Source: Culex pipiens pallens (taxonomy: Eukaryota; Arthropoda; Insecta; Diptera; Culicidae). Taken from it: a stretch of DNA of 64,000 nucleotides. Positions 34,850 to 47,200 of the stretch are shown one piece after another (within the stretch, counting starts at the first letter, position 1; every line of letters starts with the position of its first letter). The position numbers were made by a program, and so were the translations under genes. The stretch spans positions 93,210,221 to 93,274,220 of the forward strand of contig NC_068938.1 in NCBI RefSeq assembly GCF_016801865.2, written 5' to 3'. A model generated the notes under the pieces. It did no database searches. It saw only the letters and a program-made list of their open reading frames with translations, and was not told the DNA's origin.

Positions 34850-35874
34850 GTTTGAATACCAGGGAGCCTTTGATAGTCATAGTTTGTCTTGTTAAAAGCA
34901 GATTTGAGGTGTTCAAACATTAGTTTTACTTCGATCTTACCATCACTTAGGATGCTGATATAATTTTTAAGAAAATCATTTATGTCAATATTTAGTTAAC
35001 TATGTTTAAAAGCTTTTTAACATCTTCTATATATAAAAAATTTCGACGGTTTTGTTCGAACGCGAATCATTTCACTACGGAGCGTCGGATCGAGGTGCTC
35101 TTTTTTGCGTTGGGTTCGTATAAGTCCAGGGAAGGTTCTTACGCCAAAAAGTGACAACTTTGGCCACTCTGGAGCCGATTCCGGAGAATCCGCAGATTGT
35201 ATGGGAAAAGTTGCGTAGAATCAAATTTTGATCACAGGAGGCTGAATTAGAAAAAAAAAGAAACGTCAGGAAACCAAAAAAGGGCAGGACGAAGTTTGCT
35301 GGGTAAGGCTTGTAATACATATAAATTTTAGGTAAAATTGTTAAAAATTCAGAACTTTGCCTGAAATTTGTTGAAACTAGTTTTGTTTATTAAATTATAG
35401 ATTCATATTACATGTTTAACTGAATTCAAAGAACGAATCAAAAGTTTTTACATTTTATATTATTTTTGTTTTAATGAAAATGCTTTTAAATTAGGAGATT
35501 ATTTTGAATTATGTTTCAGAAACAAATAATATTTAATGATATTTATTATTTACAAACTTATTCTACCTTTTCCTAGTAGAAGATTGTCCGAAGATTCCGA
35601 AAATGCATTCCGTTTTACGATTCAAAATCATGTTCATTGAGAAAATCATGACACTTTGAGACGATTAAAATAATGCTATTTATCAACATTTTCTTAATTA
35701 TAATTAACTAACTTTTCAAAAAAATTCTTGAAAAGTTCTTCATGAGCACTTCTCTACCAAGGTCAGTATGATTCCATACCATTCCGTACGTATTTAATTT
35801 GTACTCTTCATTTTGCGGAAAAATCTCAAACCTATCAAAGTCACCCCGGCTATCAAAGTCACCCAGATTTACGG
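34850..35874. mobile_element. CCGTAAA..GGGGTGACTTTGATAG family, copy 2 (left-degraded)
   Basis: Aligns with 12400-13125. The right end ACCTATCAAAGTCACCCC..ACGG is followed by TA at 35875-35876. It is interrupted by the 280-bp repeat (35039-35317). The site in copy 1 (about 12585-12590) is uninterrupted, so copy 1 gives the pre-insertion state. Confidence 0.75.
35039..35317. mobile_element. 280-bp interspersed repeat, copy 2 (nested)
   Basis: Closely matches 13135-13414 over its full length. Flanked by imperfect TATATAAA / CATATAAA. Inserted in the element above. Confidence 0.8.
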
Positions 35875-36130
35875 TAATCAGATATGTCTCAAATAAAAAA
35901 TCATAAAGTTAACATCGTATTAACCTCTTATGCTAATTTGTTTTCGAAGATTTTTATTTTTCTAGCTGGTTCAATTGTGTTTCTAACATGTTTGAAACGG
36001 TAAAATCTAAAAGTGTAATTTATTATAAGCCAACGCTGCCAATTGTGAAAAAAACGTTATACCTGTATTTATAAAAAATATATTGATAGATATGCAAAAA
36101 TCAGTCAAAACTTACAGAAAATATATTTTC

Positions 36131-36362
36131 CATATCTCGGATTAGTTTTCAAAAAGCCGTAAGAGCCATTGGTAAACAAAGTCCTTTTTACATTGGTATT
36201 CGACCTACTTATGAAAAATTAATATCAAAATTGCTCGAGATTGTTCATCTACACGTGAACCAAACTAAAAATAAATTAAAATATTGTCTCAAGAAAAACG
36301 AAAATTAGTGTAAGAGGTCACGGTGGCTCTTACGGCTTTTTGAAAACTCACCCGAGATATGT
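36131..36362. repeat. Inverted repeat around AAAAAGCCGTAAGAGCC
   Basis: CATATCTCGG..TTTTCAAAAAGCCGTAAGAGCC (36131-36168) pairs with its inverse at about 36322-36362, enclosing about 150 bp. A weaker third copy begins at 36375. Confidence 0.65.
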
Positions 36363-37059
36363 ATATTTCTCTGATTAGTTTTCAATACGTCGTAACAGCC
36401 ATTACGATCTCCGACACTTATTTGATTTTATAAAAGATTTAAAAGACGCGCAGATGACAATTCAAAGCATTTTTTATTTATAATTCGCAAATTGATCGAG
36501 AACTGATCGAAAAAATTGATTTGTTTACAACTAGCGCTTAGGACCTTTTTAAAACGAACTCAAGATTTTTTAAATTTAATTCATACGACTTTTTCAAAAA
36601 CCACTCTTAAGCAATGTTGACAGCTCCTGTCACGGTGACAGCTGACGATTTAATGAACTACACTCAAAATAATCCACACGTTGATGCTACCAGAAAAATC
36701 ACGTAACCCCGATTTTCCCCTCGCTAGGCTCGTTTTACGTGACACACGTAAAAATAATGTGAAAGTGTTCTGAAAAAAAAGGTTTTCACGTTGAAGTTAC
36801 GTGAAAAATCTTATAGTATTTTTCCACTAGGTTTTTTCATGTAGCTTTCATGTGTTTTGAAATGTAACTTCAACGCACCTTTTTTTCTCGATAGATCGAG
36901 TTCGCCAAATTTCTACGTGACTATTTTAGTATGAAAATTTACGGCGCACAGTGAAGACCTGCTGCCGAACTGTGCTCAAAAAATTTCTTTAAAAATGTAA
37001 AAGTTGGTAAGTAATATTAAGTTTTAATGGTTTCTTCCTGCTTATTTGACTTTTTTTTT

Positions 37060-38065
37060 ATTTCAGAGACCGGTCTCTGGCAGACGCATTTCTTTTCCCT
37101 GTGGCCTCTGGAATGGTGGCCGCTGCCAAGCCGCTGCCAACATTGGCTGTATCCCGAAGGACCGCTAGAAGGCGATCCCGGTTTCTTCGGTCGGAATGGT
37201 TATCAAGACCGGTGCAACTGTGGTGACGCCACCAGAAATGTCACGGACGTGGTCATCGCCGAGTGTGTTTTGGAGAAGTGCTAGTACCCGTTCCAGATCA
37301 TGGGGCTGGTGTCCAACTTTGATCCAATCGTCTACACCGGGTGCTCTGCGGTCACCCTCATGCCGGCCATGACAGGAGCAGCAGCTAATCGTGGTCGGTG
37401 GACAAGGCAAAGGATTCGACTAATCGTTGATCCTCAGTCAAGCTCATCATCGGGGCAATTATTAACAATTGTTGGGAAGAACAAGAAGTATTGTGCGTTG
37501 CAACGGATTAGACCGCTCAGAAGAAAATTATTGATTGATAAATAAAATAGGTTATAAAAACTGAACTCAATTTCTTCTTGTGGCAAATGGGCAGTATTCA
37601 TGATTGCTGAGAATCGCAGGATTCTCGCCCTTTGCTATTAGTAAGTATCCAGCAAAGCAAAGGGTATAGCATGTATTTGATACTGTCAACTCCCATTCGG
37701 CTGTGTTCTCGTCGCTGTCATGTTGTAAACTGGAGCCGAGGGAGGTCCTGTTGTGAATTCTAGTTGGAGGTGGTCCGAAGATCATTGAAGAAGGTAGAAT
37801 TCGCCATCACCCAAGACACGAAGGCACGATGGATAGACCATGTCTTGGAGGGTGAAAGGATGATAGGATTTAGTGATAATACCACAATTTAATATTTGTC
37901 TTTCTCTCTTATTTCAGACAAAATGTCTGGTCCGAGTCCAAGGTGTTGCAGAAATCTTCCACTATACAGAATGGGGTCTTCCTTCTATCATTTCCTATAT
38001 TCTGAAAAAGGTGGTGCCCCGAATGTGGACATATAGTTTATCACATTTACTCCATACGGTGTGAA
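37060..38065 (+). other. Gene-like GC-richer fragment of unknown origin
   Basis: Between about 37060 and 37450 the base composition and codon-like structure differ from the AT-rich flanks, after a polypyrimidine tract ending TTTCAG at about 37066. One frame (37027-37284) reads GRNGYQDRCNC and VTDVVIAECVLEKC and ends; other frames are also interrupted. A second TTTCAG-led stretch is at 37917. This resembles spliced exons of a captured gene or decayed transposase. I do not recognise it. Confidence 0.3.
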
Positions 38066-39119
38066 CGTGACATGCTGTATGTTTGCTCTTGGTGCATTGG
38101 CTATTTTCAAAAAACAAGCTAGATTTTTCCTATTCTTTTAAGACAAAATTTAGTAAAATCTATCCATCTATTTATTTTTCTATTGCTATAACTTGTCTCT
38201 AACCCCATAAACTTTAACTACTCAATTATTCTAACTTGGAATCGCAATACATTATTGTAGAAATGTAACTGCTGAAAATAATTTGGTAAGAAATTTGGGC
38301 ATAACTGTTAATATGATTAAAAGTACGTTCAAACTGTTTTATTATATATGTTAGCTATTAAAGTTTGTTTGTCTTGTCCCATATTTCACAACTTCAGTTG
38401 TTTTCTAGTAAGCTTCTCGTTACAAGTTGGTAGTTCTGAAGGTTTCTTTATTCTTTCTTTCTGTGTTAGTCTGTTATTCAATGTTCGATTTTATTTTACA
38501 TTGTACTAATCCCATTTTTTCTCTTTGTCTTTTTCATGTACTTGCGAGCATACGATGACCGAAAAAGTCATTGTATCAACCAACAGTGTGTATTTCACAG
38601 TGAAAAGATAATCATGTCCAAAATTAAAGTAGACAAAGCCGCGAAACAGAACAAGTATTTTTATAAGTGCGTGAATAACAATCGGTCGTTGAAGCGTCGT
38701 TGAAAATGTGAGAACAATATCGCGTCGTGGTTAAGTGATAATAAGGCGAAGAAAGTAGACGACGATTCCGCATGAAGAATATAGCGGAAATTAGGTGTTA
38801 ATTGCACAATGGATGAAGGTTTGAAGTTGACACTGTCAAAAGGGAATGGTAAGATGCAATAGTAATATTGCTAGGTTTGATAGTGTCAAAAGGTAAGATT
38901 AAGGAACAAGGATTATATGAACCTATATTGTCATAATTATTGTATTCACTGAAAATTCTATCCACTTTCTACCCCCAATGTGTCCTGCACTGGGGGTGCC
39001 TGGGGTAACTTCGAGTTGACCTGGGCCGCCCGAGGAATTATGTCGTAGGTGGTTCGTGTACGTCTCACTCACCTCTCCTCGCGGCAAGGTTTTCCGTAGG
39101 TCTACACTCGAACATGCAA
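38066..39119. other. AT-rich interior of the TA-flanked element
   Basis: No gene recognised. The block 38940-39120 is GC-richer with no persuasive frame. Confidence 0.35.
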
Positions 39120-39127
39120 CATGGGAC

Positions 39128-42100
39128 CAGAGACGCATCGAGCTCTACAGGCTCAATAAAAACTCCTTACCTGCTCTGTATGGTAGAACAGAGCTAAGCT
39201 CTGTATGCAGCGAACAGAGCCAGCTCTGTATGGGGAAAAATAATATTAATTTGCATATATCTCAAAAACGATAAGTTTTAGAAAGTTGACATGTTCTAGA
39301 AAGTTGCTGGTACCAAAAGGTTCTATATTATTGTCTCAGACGTCATTACAATTTGGTTGATTTTAGTTGTGCAAAACAAGAAAAAACTATTTATTTTCTA
39401 AGATACAAGGTATAGAATATTTTTGTTTTCGACAAAGTTGCTCAACTACCAAAAATGAACAACTCTCTCGAAGACGCCAAAGCTCTATCTTCAATAGATA
39501 CCGAAATAAAAAATAAAAACTATTTTTATAATAAATACTGCTTGCGACAAACACAAAACGACCGCGTCGTAGGCACAGGTAATATGAGGCATGTTTGGTA
39601 GAGATCGTCTGAAGTGAAAACTAGTATAGCAGAGTGTTCATAGAGAGTTTTTATGTTAAATGCTCTCGTCTGGATGGTTGAAAGAAATTTCAGATATAAT
39701 TATACAAATTTATAAAATTATATTCTTTTTATTGTACTGGTAAGTAATTAAGATTAGAAACAACAAAATTATTGCACAGCTGTTTTTATGTTTGTCTTGA
39801 CAAAACAAATGTTTAACAAAATTACAAGTTTTGTACAACAAATTAAGATAAAAAACAATTTCAAATACGCAAGTTAAAAAAATAAAAACAAAATCTTCTA
39901 ACAATTATTTTAATTTTATAAAAAGAAAATCAGTTAACATAAGTTTAACCTTATAAAGATTTCAGGAAACTTTTCTATTTTATTTAATTCAACAGAAAAA
40001 ACTATATTTTTCAAGCAAGATAACCATAAGAAAGTTTTAAGCTCTAAATAATCTCTATGATATTTTTTTACATTTTGTCACCTTTTTTAAATAAAATAAG
40101 AAAATGAAATTAAATAGCAAAACCATTTTTTCTTTATTTCTCAAGCCAGGAAATCAGTGAAGAGTTTCAAGCTCTAAATGCTCTCTATAGAAATTTGCCA
40201 TTTTATTACCTGTATTCTAAATATTTTTTTATTTTTCAAACAAAGGAAAGCAGTGAAGAGTTTTTAGCTCTAAATGCTCTCTATGGAAATTTGCCATTGT
40301 ATTACCTGTATTCTAAATATTTTTTTATTTTTCAAACAAAGGAAAGCAGTGAAGAGTTTTTAGCTCTAAGTGCTCTCTATGGAAATTTGCCATTTTATTA
40401 TCTGTATTCTAAATATTTTTTTATTTTTCAAACAAAGGAAAGCAGTGAAGAGTTTTTAGCTCTAAATGCTCTCTCTATGGAAATTTGCCATTTTATTACC
40501 TGTATTCTAAATATTTTTTTATTTTTCAAATAAAGGAAAGCAGTGAAGAGTTTTTAGCTCTAAATGCTCTCTATGGAAATTTGCCATTTTATTACCTGTA
40601 TTCTAAATATTTTTTATTTTTCAAACAAAGGAAAGCAGTGAAGAGTTTCTAGCTCTAAATGCTCTCTATGGAAATTTGCCATTTTATTACCTGTATTCTA
40701 AATATTTTTTATTTTTCAAATAAAGAAAAGCAGTGAAGAGTTTTTAGCTCTAAATGCTCTCTATGGAAATTTGCCATTTTATTACCTGTATTCTAAATAT
40801 TTTTTATTTTTCAAACAAAGGAAAGCAGTGAAGAGTTTCTAGCTCTGAATGCTCTCTATGGAAATTTGCCATTTTATTACCTGTATTCTAAATATTTTTT
40901 TATTTTTCAAACAAAGGAAAGCAGTGAAGAGTTTTTAGCTCTAAATGCTCTCTATGGAAATTTGCCATTTTATTACCTGTATTCTAAATATTTTTTTATT
41001 TTTCAAACAAAGGAAAGCAGTGAAGAGTTTTTAGCTCTAAGTGCTCTCTATGGAAATTTGCCATTTTATTACCTGTATTCTAAATATTTTTTATTTTTCA
41101 AACAAAGGAAAGCAGTGAAGAGTTTCTAGCTCTGAATGCTCTCTATGGAAATTTGCCATTTTATTACCTGTATTCTAAATATTATTTTTATTTTTCAAAC
41201 ATAGGAAATCAGTGAAGAGTTTCAAGCTCTAAATGCTCTCTATGGAAATTTGCCATTTTATTACCTGTATTCTAAATATTTTTTATTTTTCAAACAAAGG
41301 AAAGCAGTGAAGAGTTTTTAGCTCTAAATGCTCTCTCTATGGAAATTTGCCATTTTATTACCTGTATTCTATTTTTTTCAGGAAATCAGTGAAGAGTTTT
41401 TTGTTCTAAATGCTCTTTATGGCAAATTTCCATAGAGAGCATTTAGAGCTAAAAACTCTTCACTGCTTTCCTTTGTTTGAAAAATAAAAAATATTTAGAA
41501 TACAGGTAATAAAATGGCAAATTTCCATAGAGAGCATTTAGAGCTTGAAACTCTTCACTGATTTCCTGGCTTGAGAAATAAAGAAAAAATGGTTTTTGCT
41601 ATTTAATTTCATTTTCTTATTTTATTTAAAAAAGGTGACAAAATGTAAAAAAATATCATAGAGATTATTTAGAGCTTAAAACTTTCTTATGGTTATCTTG
41701 CTTGAAAAATATAGTTTTTTCTGTTGAATTAAATAAAATAGAAAAGTTTCCTGAAATCTTTATAAGGTTAAACTTATGTTAACTGATTTTCTTTTTATAA
41801 AATTAAAATAATTGTTAGAAGATTTAGTTTTTATTTTTTTAACTTGCGTATTTGAAATTGTTTTTTATCTTAATTTGTTGTACAAAACTTGTAATTTTGT
41901 TAAACATTTGTTTTGTCAAGACAAACATAAAAACAGCTGTGCAATAATTTTGTTGTTTCTAATCTTAATTACTTACCAGTACAATAAAAAGAATATAATT
42001 TTATAAATTTGTATAATTATATCTGAAATTTCTTTCAACCATCCAGACGAGAGCATTTAACATAAAAACTCTCTATGAACACTCTGCTATACTAGTTTTC

Positions 42101-42566
42101 ACTTCAGACGATCTCTACCAAACATGCCTCATATTACCTGTGCCTACGACGCGGTCGCTTTGTGTTTGTCGCAAGCAGTATTTATTATAAAAATAGTTTT
42201 TATTTTTTATTTCGGTATCTATTGAAGATAGAGCTTTGGCGTCTTCGAGAGAGTTGTTCATTTTTGGTAGTTGAGCAACTTTGTCGAAAACAAAAATATT
42301 CTATACCTTGTATCTTAGAAAATAAATATTTTTTTCTTGTTTTGCACAACTAAAATCAACCAAATTGTAATGACGTCTGAGACAATAATATAGAACCTTT
42401 TGGTACCAGCAACTTTCTAGAACATGTCAACTTTCTAAAACTTATCGTTTTTGAGATATATGCAAATTAATATTATTTTTCCCCATACAGAGCTGGCTCT
42501 GTTCGCTGCATACAGAGCTTAGCTCTGTGAGTTTTTATTGAGCCTGTAGAGCTCGATGCGTCTCTG
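39128..42566. mobile_element. hAT-type foldback element with 8-bp duplication
   Basis: The ends are CAGAGACGCATCGAGC and its exact inverse GCTCGATGCGTCTCTG. They are flanked by the perfect 8-bp repeat CATGGGAC (39120-39127, 42567-42574). Arms of about 1 kb (39128-40160 and 41405-42566) are near-perfect inverted repeats. The core is a tandem array. No transposase is present. The 8-bp duplication and CA..TG ends support hAT. Confidence 0.88.
40140..41520. repeat. 95/96-bp tandem array in the foldback core
   Basis: About fourteen direct units, each containing AGCAGTGAAGAGTTTTTAGC and GGAAATTTGCCATTTTATTA. The starts of GTGAAGAG fall at 40157, 40253, 40349, 40445, 40543, 40638, 40733, 40828, 40924, 41020, 41115, 41212, 41308 and 41389. 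About two units in inverse orientation follow from 41420. Spacing is 95-98 bp except for the shorter last unit. Confidence 0.95.
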
Positions 42567-42929
42567 CATGGGACAGCATGAATCTTCAGCTGAAGCCGGA
42601 CGAATGTATTCCGAAATTACAGAATTACAGAATTACAGAATTAAAAACTGAACTCAATTTCTTCTTATTAATATTTAAAAAAAAAGAATGAAATAATCTC
42701 CTAAAACTAAAAAAAAAACATAACTTTTACTACAACAAACATATAGAAATCATCGATTGATTCATTTAGCTTTTACGTGTGAAACACGTAGAATCAACGT
42801 GAAATGATCTGGCCAAGCAAATTTCATTTCTACTAGCGTCACCTCATAGAAGTTACGTGAAAACTCTAGTGGAAAAATATCACATAGCTTTTCACGTAAC
42901 TTCAACGTGGATATTTTTTTGAGTGTAGA

Positions 42930-44277
42930 CCCTTTAGGTTTTTCAATCGTTTCCCCTTCAAATCCAACAGGGTAGCCAGTTTGCATTTTTTGAAGCAAAA
43001 TTTAAAAATATGTGCAGCTAAATTGGTGATAATGATGTTAAGACAAAAATAAATCAACATCAGTTTAAATTTTGGGATACTTTGCAATCGGTCTTATAAA
43101 GCATCTAAATCTCTATCATCAATTTGCATTTTTATCGTTTAAAAAACATATTTTCATTGTTTCTGTTAATCATTTGCTTTTTAAAGCTTAGATTTCTTTC
43201 AAATAATTACAGTAAAGGAATGCAATTTAAAATATTAAATTAAAAAAAAATCAATTAATGTCAATGAAATATCGAAATAAATTGATAAATAAAACTGGCA
43301 ACACCTCTTTATACATGTGTTGGTGATAGCCTTGAACCGACGGCAAAGTAGCTCCAAAAACTGATCCAACGCGGGTGATTTGAAAAAAATATTTTGAATT
43401 GAGTTTTTTTCGATAATAGAATAGTTATTTTAATGGTTTAGTGACGAAAAACATAATAGCATTAAATAGACAACAGTTAAATTGCTCGGAAACCGGACGA
43501 AATTGCTTGGTGTCAGTGCAAAACAGAAAAAATCATCAAGGTGTCGTGAGCCAAATCCGATAAGCAACGAGGCCGGAATATTTGGACCTAATCGATGTGC
43601 TAGGAAAATGGTAGGAAATACAAATGGCATTGGAAAAAGTGGCTGAAAAAGCGGAAATAATCAAAAATGTTAACATTTTTGGAAGAGGTAAGCTACAAAA
43701 CGATCCTGCTTACACTTTCTGTTGGATGGAATCAGAAAATTCGTACTTTAAAAGCCTGAACTACCTCGATTAATAAAAATAGGTCCAAAATAGGTACTAG
43801 GTCCAAAATAGGGTCATATACCCTATGTTTCGAAAATTATTTGCAACGGTTGAAATGCAAAAAATAAATAAATATATAAACTCTGTTGAACCTTGTTAAA
43901 TAAAAGATAGTTAATCATTAAATTGTATTTTTGTGGCAGATAAATAAATAAAAAAATTATATGGCTTTCTCAACTCTATTCCCAAGCAGTCCAATTTCTT
44001 TTTCAAATGCAGAATTTATTGTTATCATCTAATTCCTAACACTTAGATACATGAACACGAGATGCGAACGTTTGCGCATTTTAGGCAAATAAAAACGTTC
44101 CAATTATAATGTTACAAATAAGGAGGACCCAAAAACTTGATTAACTTTTCATTTCCATTTTACTGCACGACACTTCTTACGTTATAAATTAAGCAGAGAC
44201 ATTTGTACAGCGATGTCACACACACGTTGACTAAAGTGATTGATGAAACGAACGAGCAAATAATACCTTACCTCGGC
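42930..44277. other. AT-rich intergenic DNA
   Basis: No gene recognised apart from the right end of the outer element at about 43780-43828. The zinc-finger gene 3' UTR probably lies in the last few hundred bases. Confidence 0.4.
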
Positions 44278-47200
44278 TTACTCCGACGAGGGTTCGCACT
44301 TGACCGTGGCCAGCGGGGAGGCCGCCTCGAGCAGACGCTTCAAATTCGGCGACGACGACCCGGCAGTGCGGGCAGATTTCCGCGCCGGTTCCGCCTCCTG
44401 GCCACTCCTGGGACGTTTCCGCAGTTCGGCTCGCAGTGCCGGCAGCGTTTCGTGGTCCGAGGCCGAACTGACGACCACTTCGTCACTGCCGCCGCCACCA
44501 CTGACGGAGTCGGGCTGTTCAAGCTTGACGAGGACGCCCTCGCTGGAGCTCACTTCGTCCTGCTCTTGGGCGTACGGCTTGCCGAGTCGAATTTTGAACG
44601 ACTCGGACGGTGGGGGCGCGGCGTTGACTTCGCCACGGAGTCGCGCCAGGACGTTCGGAATTTCCGACTGGTGCTGGGCGAGGCCACGGGTGATTTCGAC
44701 AATCAGCTCGCGGCGTCGCTGCAGCATCGCTTCGGCCTTCTTCCGGTAGGCGGCAATGTTACGTAGGAAGTCCGGGTGGAACTTCTCGATGTGCTTCATG
44801 TAGTTGAACACGTTGAGCATGGTTTCGCCACAGTCGGCGCACTTGACCTCGCCGTATGAATGCATCGACAGGTGTCCATTGAGAGACGCCGACCGGCTGA
44901 ACGTCTTGAAGCAGACGATACAGGTGAACGGGTGGACGGCCGTGTGGATTCGCATGTGCGTGGCCAGCGTAATTCCGAGGGAGAACTTTTTGCCGCACTC
45001 CGGGCATTTGTGGCGCTTCTCGTCGTAGTGCATGGAGCGCATGTGCTGCCGGAAGCCAAAGTGCTCGTTGAAGGTCCGCGGGCAGTACACGCAGCTGTAG
45101 GTGCCCGAGCTGAGCGGAGCGGGCCCGGTGGGGGGCTGCTGGTCGGGCTGGGAGGAGCCTACAGGAGGGCGACGTAAGCTGGAATGAAATTGGAACGGGT
45201 TAGTAAAAAGATAGCCAGGAACAAACGAAATAAACAGGGTGGCGACTCGAGTCCTATTCCTTTTCAATTCAAGTAATTGAACCCTTCTATGCCACAAGCA
45301 GTATTTTCTAGCTTCGGTGTCAAAAAAGCATATGTTAAGGATGGAATTCTACATCGTTCAAAAAGATATTACACACTTCGATTTTTTTTACCGAATTCGG
45401 TAAAGGTTACCGAATTTTCAACTGCTTAACAGTTCGGTAAACTGAAAATTACCGAATTTGGTAATAAATTACCGAAATTCGGTAATGCTGTTCATTATTG
45501 TTAATGTTGACAGATGGTTTAACGATCTAAACTTAACCGATTTTTAACTACCGAATTCGGTAAAAAAAATCGAAGTGTGTAGGGTGGTCAATTTTGTTTC
45601 TAGCTGAGATAGAGGTATACTTTCTTGCGCTGTATGGTACTACTAGTCATTTCAAAGAACTTTGTCGAAGACACCAAATCTCCAAATCTGTCCATTCTAC
45701 AGCATTTTATATGAAAAGCACCAGGGTGGCTCATCAAAAAAGTGTTTTTATTGCGAATCTTTTTTGTTTTATTTTTGGCAATTTTGGTCTCTTCAGAACA
45801 TATTTAGATATATTTTTCAAATAAGTTTGCTTAGTTTGCCCGACCTTTTGTTAAAAAAACAAATTCCAGACTTTTCCCCGATTATGCGGATTTTAACGAA
45901 TTTTCCGATTTCCCGACTTGAGTGGCTACCTTGCTATAAAAGATCGATGAAACGGGAGGGTTTTCGGGGACAGAATGAGTTCAAGTTTGGAATTTAGTCT
46001 AGTGACGGATAAGTCTTTTGATTTCAGGGGGTAGCCCCATTAGTGTCCACTCAAGTCAGGAAAAGTTGGGAATTTGACAAAATCAGCCGGAAATAGGGAA
46101 AAGTCGGGAATTTGTCACTTTTCATCAAAAAGTCGGAAATCCCTGTTAGAAAATTATTTTAAAGTTCTGAATATTTTTTATTATTTTTTATAGAATTTTT
46201 CAAGTCGTCTTTAGGACTTAATCTATAATTTTCTGAAAACTCCTACTCGCTAAAACATAGCAAAGCTTTTCAAATCAATGAAATAAACCACACAACTTTT
46301 TACAACTTTTGTCAACAGTTTATTTTTGCCTTCCTCACTGAGGAGAGGCTATAAAATCACTCGGAAAATGGACTTTTTTATTTAGACCAACCATTATTTA
46401 TATTTATCGACTCAGAATTAAATTCTGAACAAATATCTGTGCGTGTGTGAGGATGTTGATCAAAAATATGCACTTGATTATCTCGGGTTTGGCTGAATAA
46501 ATTTTGTCCGGGTGTGGTCTTCTCGGTTTACTGTTGAACATTGTACAGTTTCATTTAGTCGTTTAAAAGTTATAATGAAAAAGCTATTTAGACGACTACA
46601 AAAATTGGTGATTTTCAACATAACCTCAAATAGCCTGGTCTGATCGCCACGAAAAAGTCGTGTAGAGGGTTGCCATTTTCTTCAAAGGCGATGACAATAG
46701 GATTTGAGTGGCCACCCTGAAATTATCTTACAATTCTACGAACTGCAAAAAAAAATATTATGTTTCCAATTCCTTGTTATGATAGACTTCCATGATCTAG
46801 CAACCCTTCCACGATAAATTCCCTGGATTTTCCCAACTTTCGAGTAGCCACCCTGCCCTAGCAACTCACCTCTCCTCCAGCACGGGCATCCGGCGAAGCG
46901 CTGGCATCGGCTGCTCCTGCTGCTGCTGCGTACCCCGCTCCATCGCGTCCAACTGCTCGAGAAAGCTATGATCCACGGTTGCCACCGCACTGATCACGAA
47001 TCCTCCCTCGTCGCCACGTTCTCCAGCAACTGGACTACGCGAGCTCCCACCAGGCACCACGGATAGCTGCGGGCTGGAGTTGCTGTTGAGCAGCTGCGTC
47101 AGGATGGGATTGTCCGACACCGTCGAGTTGACCTCGTCATCGCCGAGGGCACTTTCCGCCGCTTCCTGTTTGACACGCGGCTCGATCGGCACCAGGTCAA

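Larger units (their letters stand above)
36661..42925. mobile_element. TA-flanked element with ACGTGAAA-rich ends, containing a nested foldback
   Basis: Inverted ends CACTCAAAATAATCCACACG / CAACGTGGATATTTTTTTGA then GTG, flanked by TA at 36659-36660 and 42926-42927. Subterminal regions carry repeated TTCACGTAACTTCAACG motifs. Without the nested 3.4 kb foldback the element is about 2.8 kb. No transposase was recognised. Confidence 0.6.
34029..43828. mobile_element. Outer shell of a transposon nest
   Basis: ACATAGGGTATATGGCCCTA followed by TTTTGGACC at 34029 is matched by its inverse, ending ATATACCCTATGT, at 43828. The ends are 9.8 kb apart with several other complete elements between. Either one element was inflated by nested insertions or these are two independent copies in opposite orientation; no clear flanking duplication resolves this. 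Confidence 0.45.

Noticed and set aside
40195..41129. Repetitive open frames with FYYLYSKYFFIFQTKESSEE-like repeats
   Set aside because: They arise because many tandem units are 96 bp (32 codons). Units of 95 or 98 bp break the frame, so this is not a selected protein.
40140..41520. CRISPR-like array
   Set aside because: Units are contiguous 95/96-bp repeats without unique spacers, in a eukaryotic foldback transposon.
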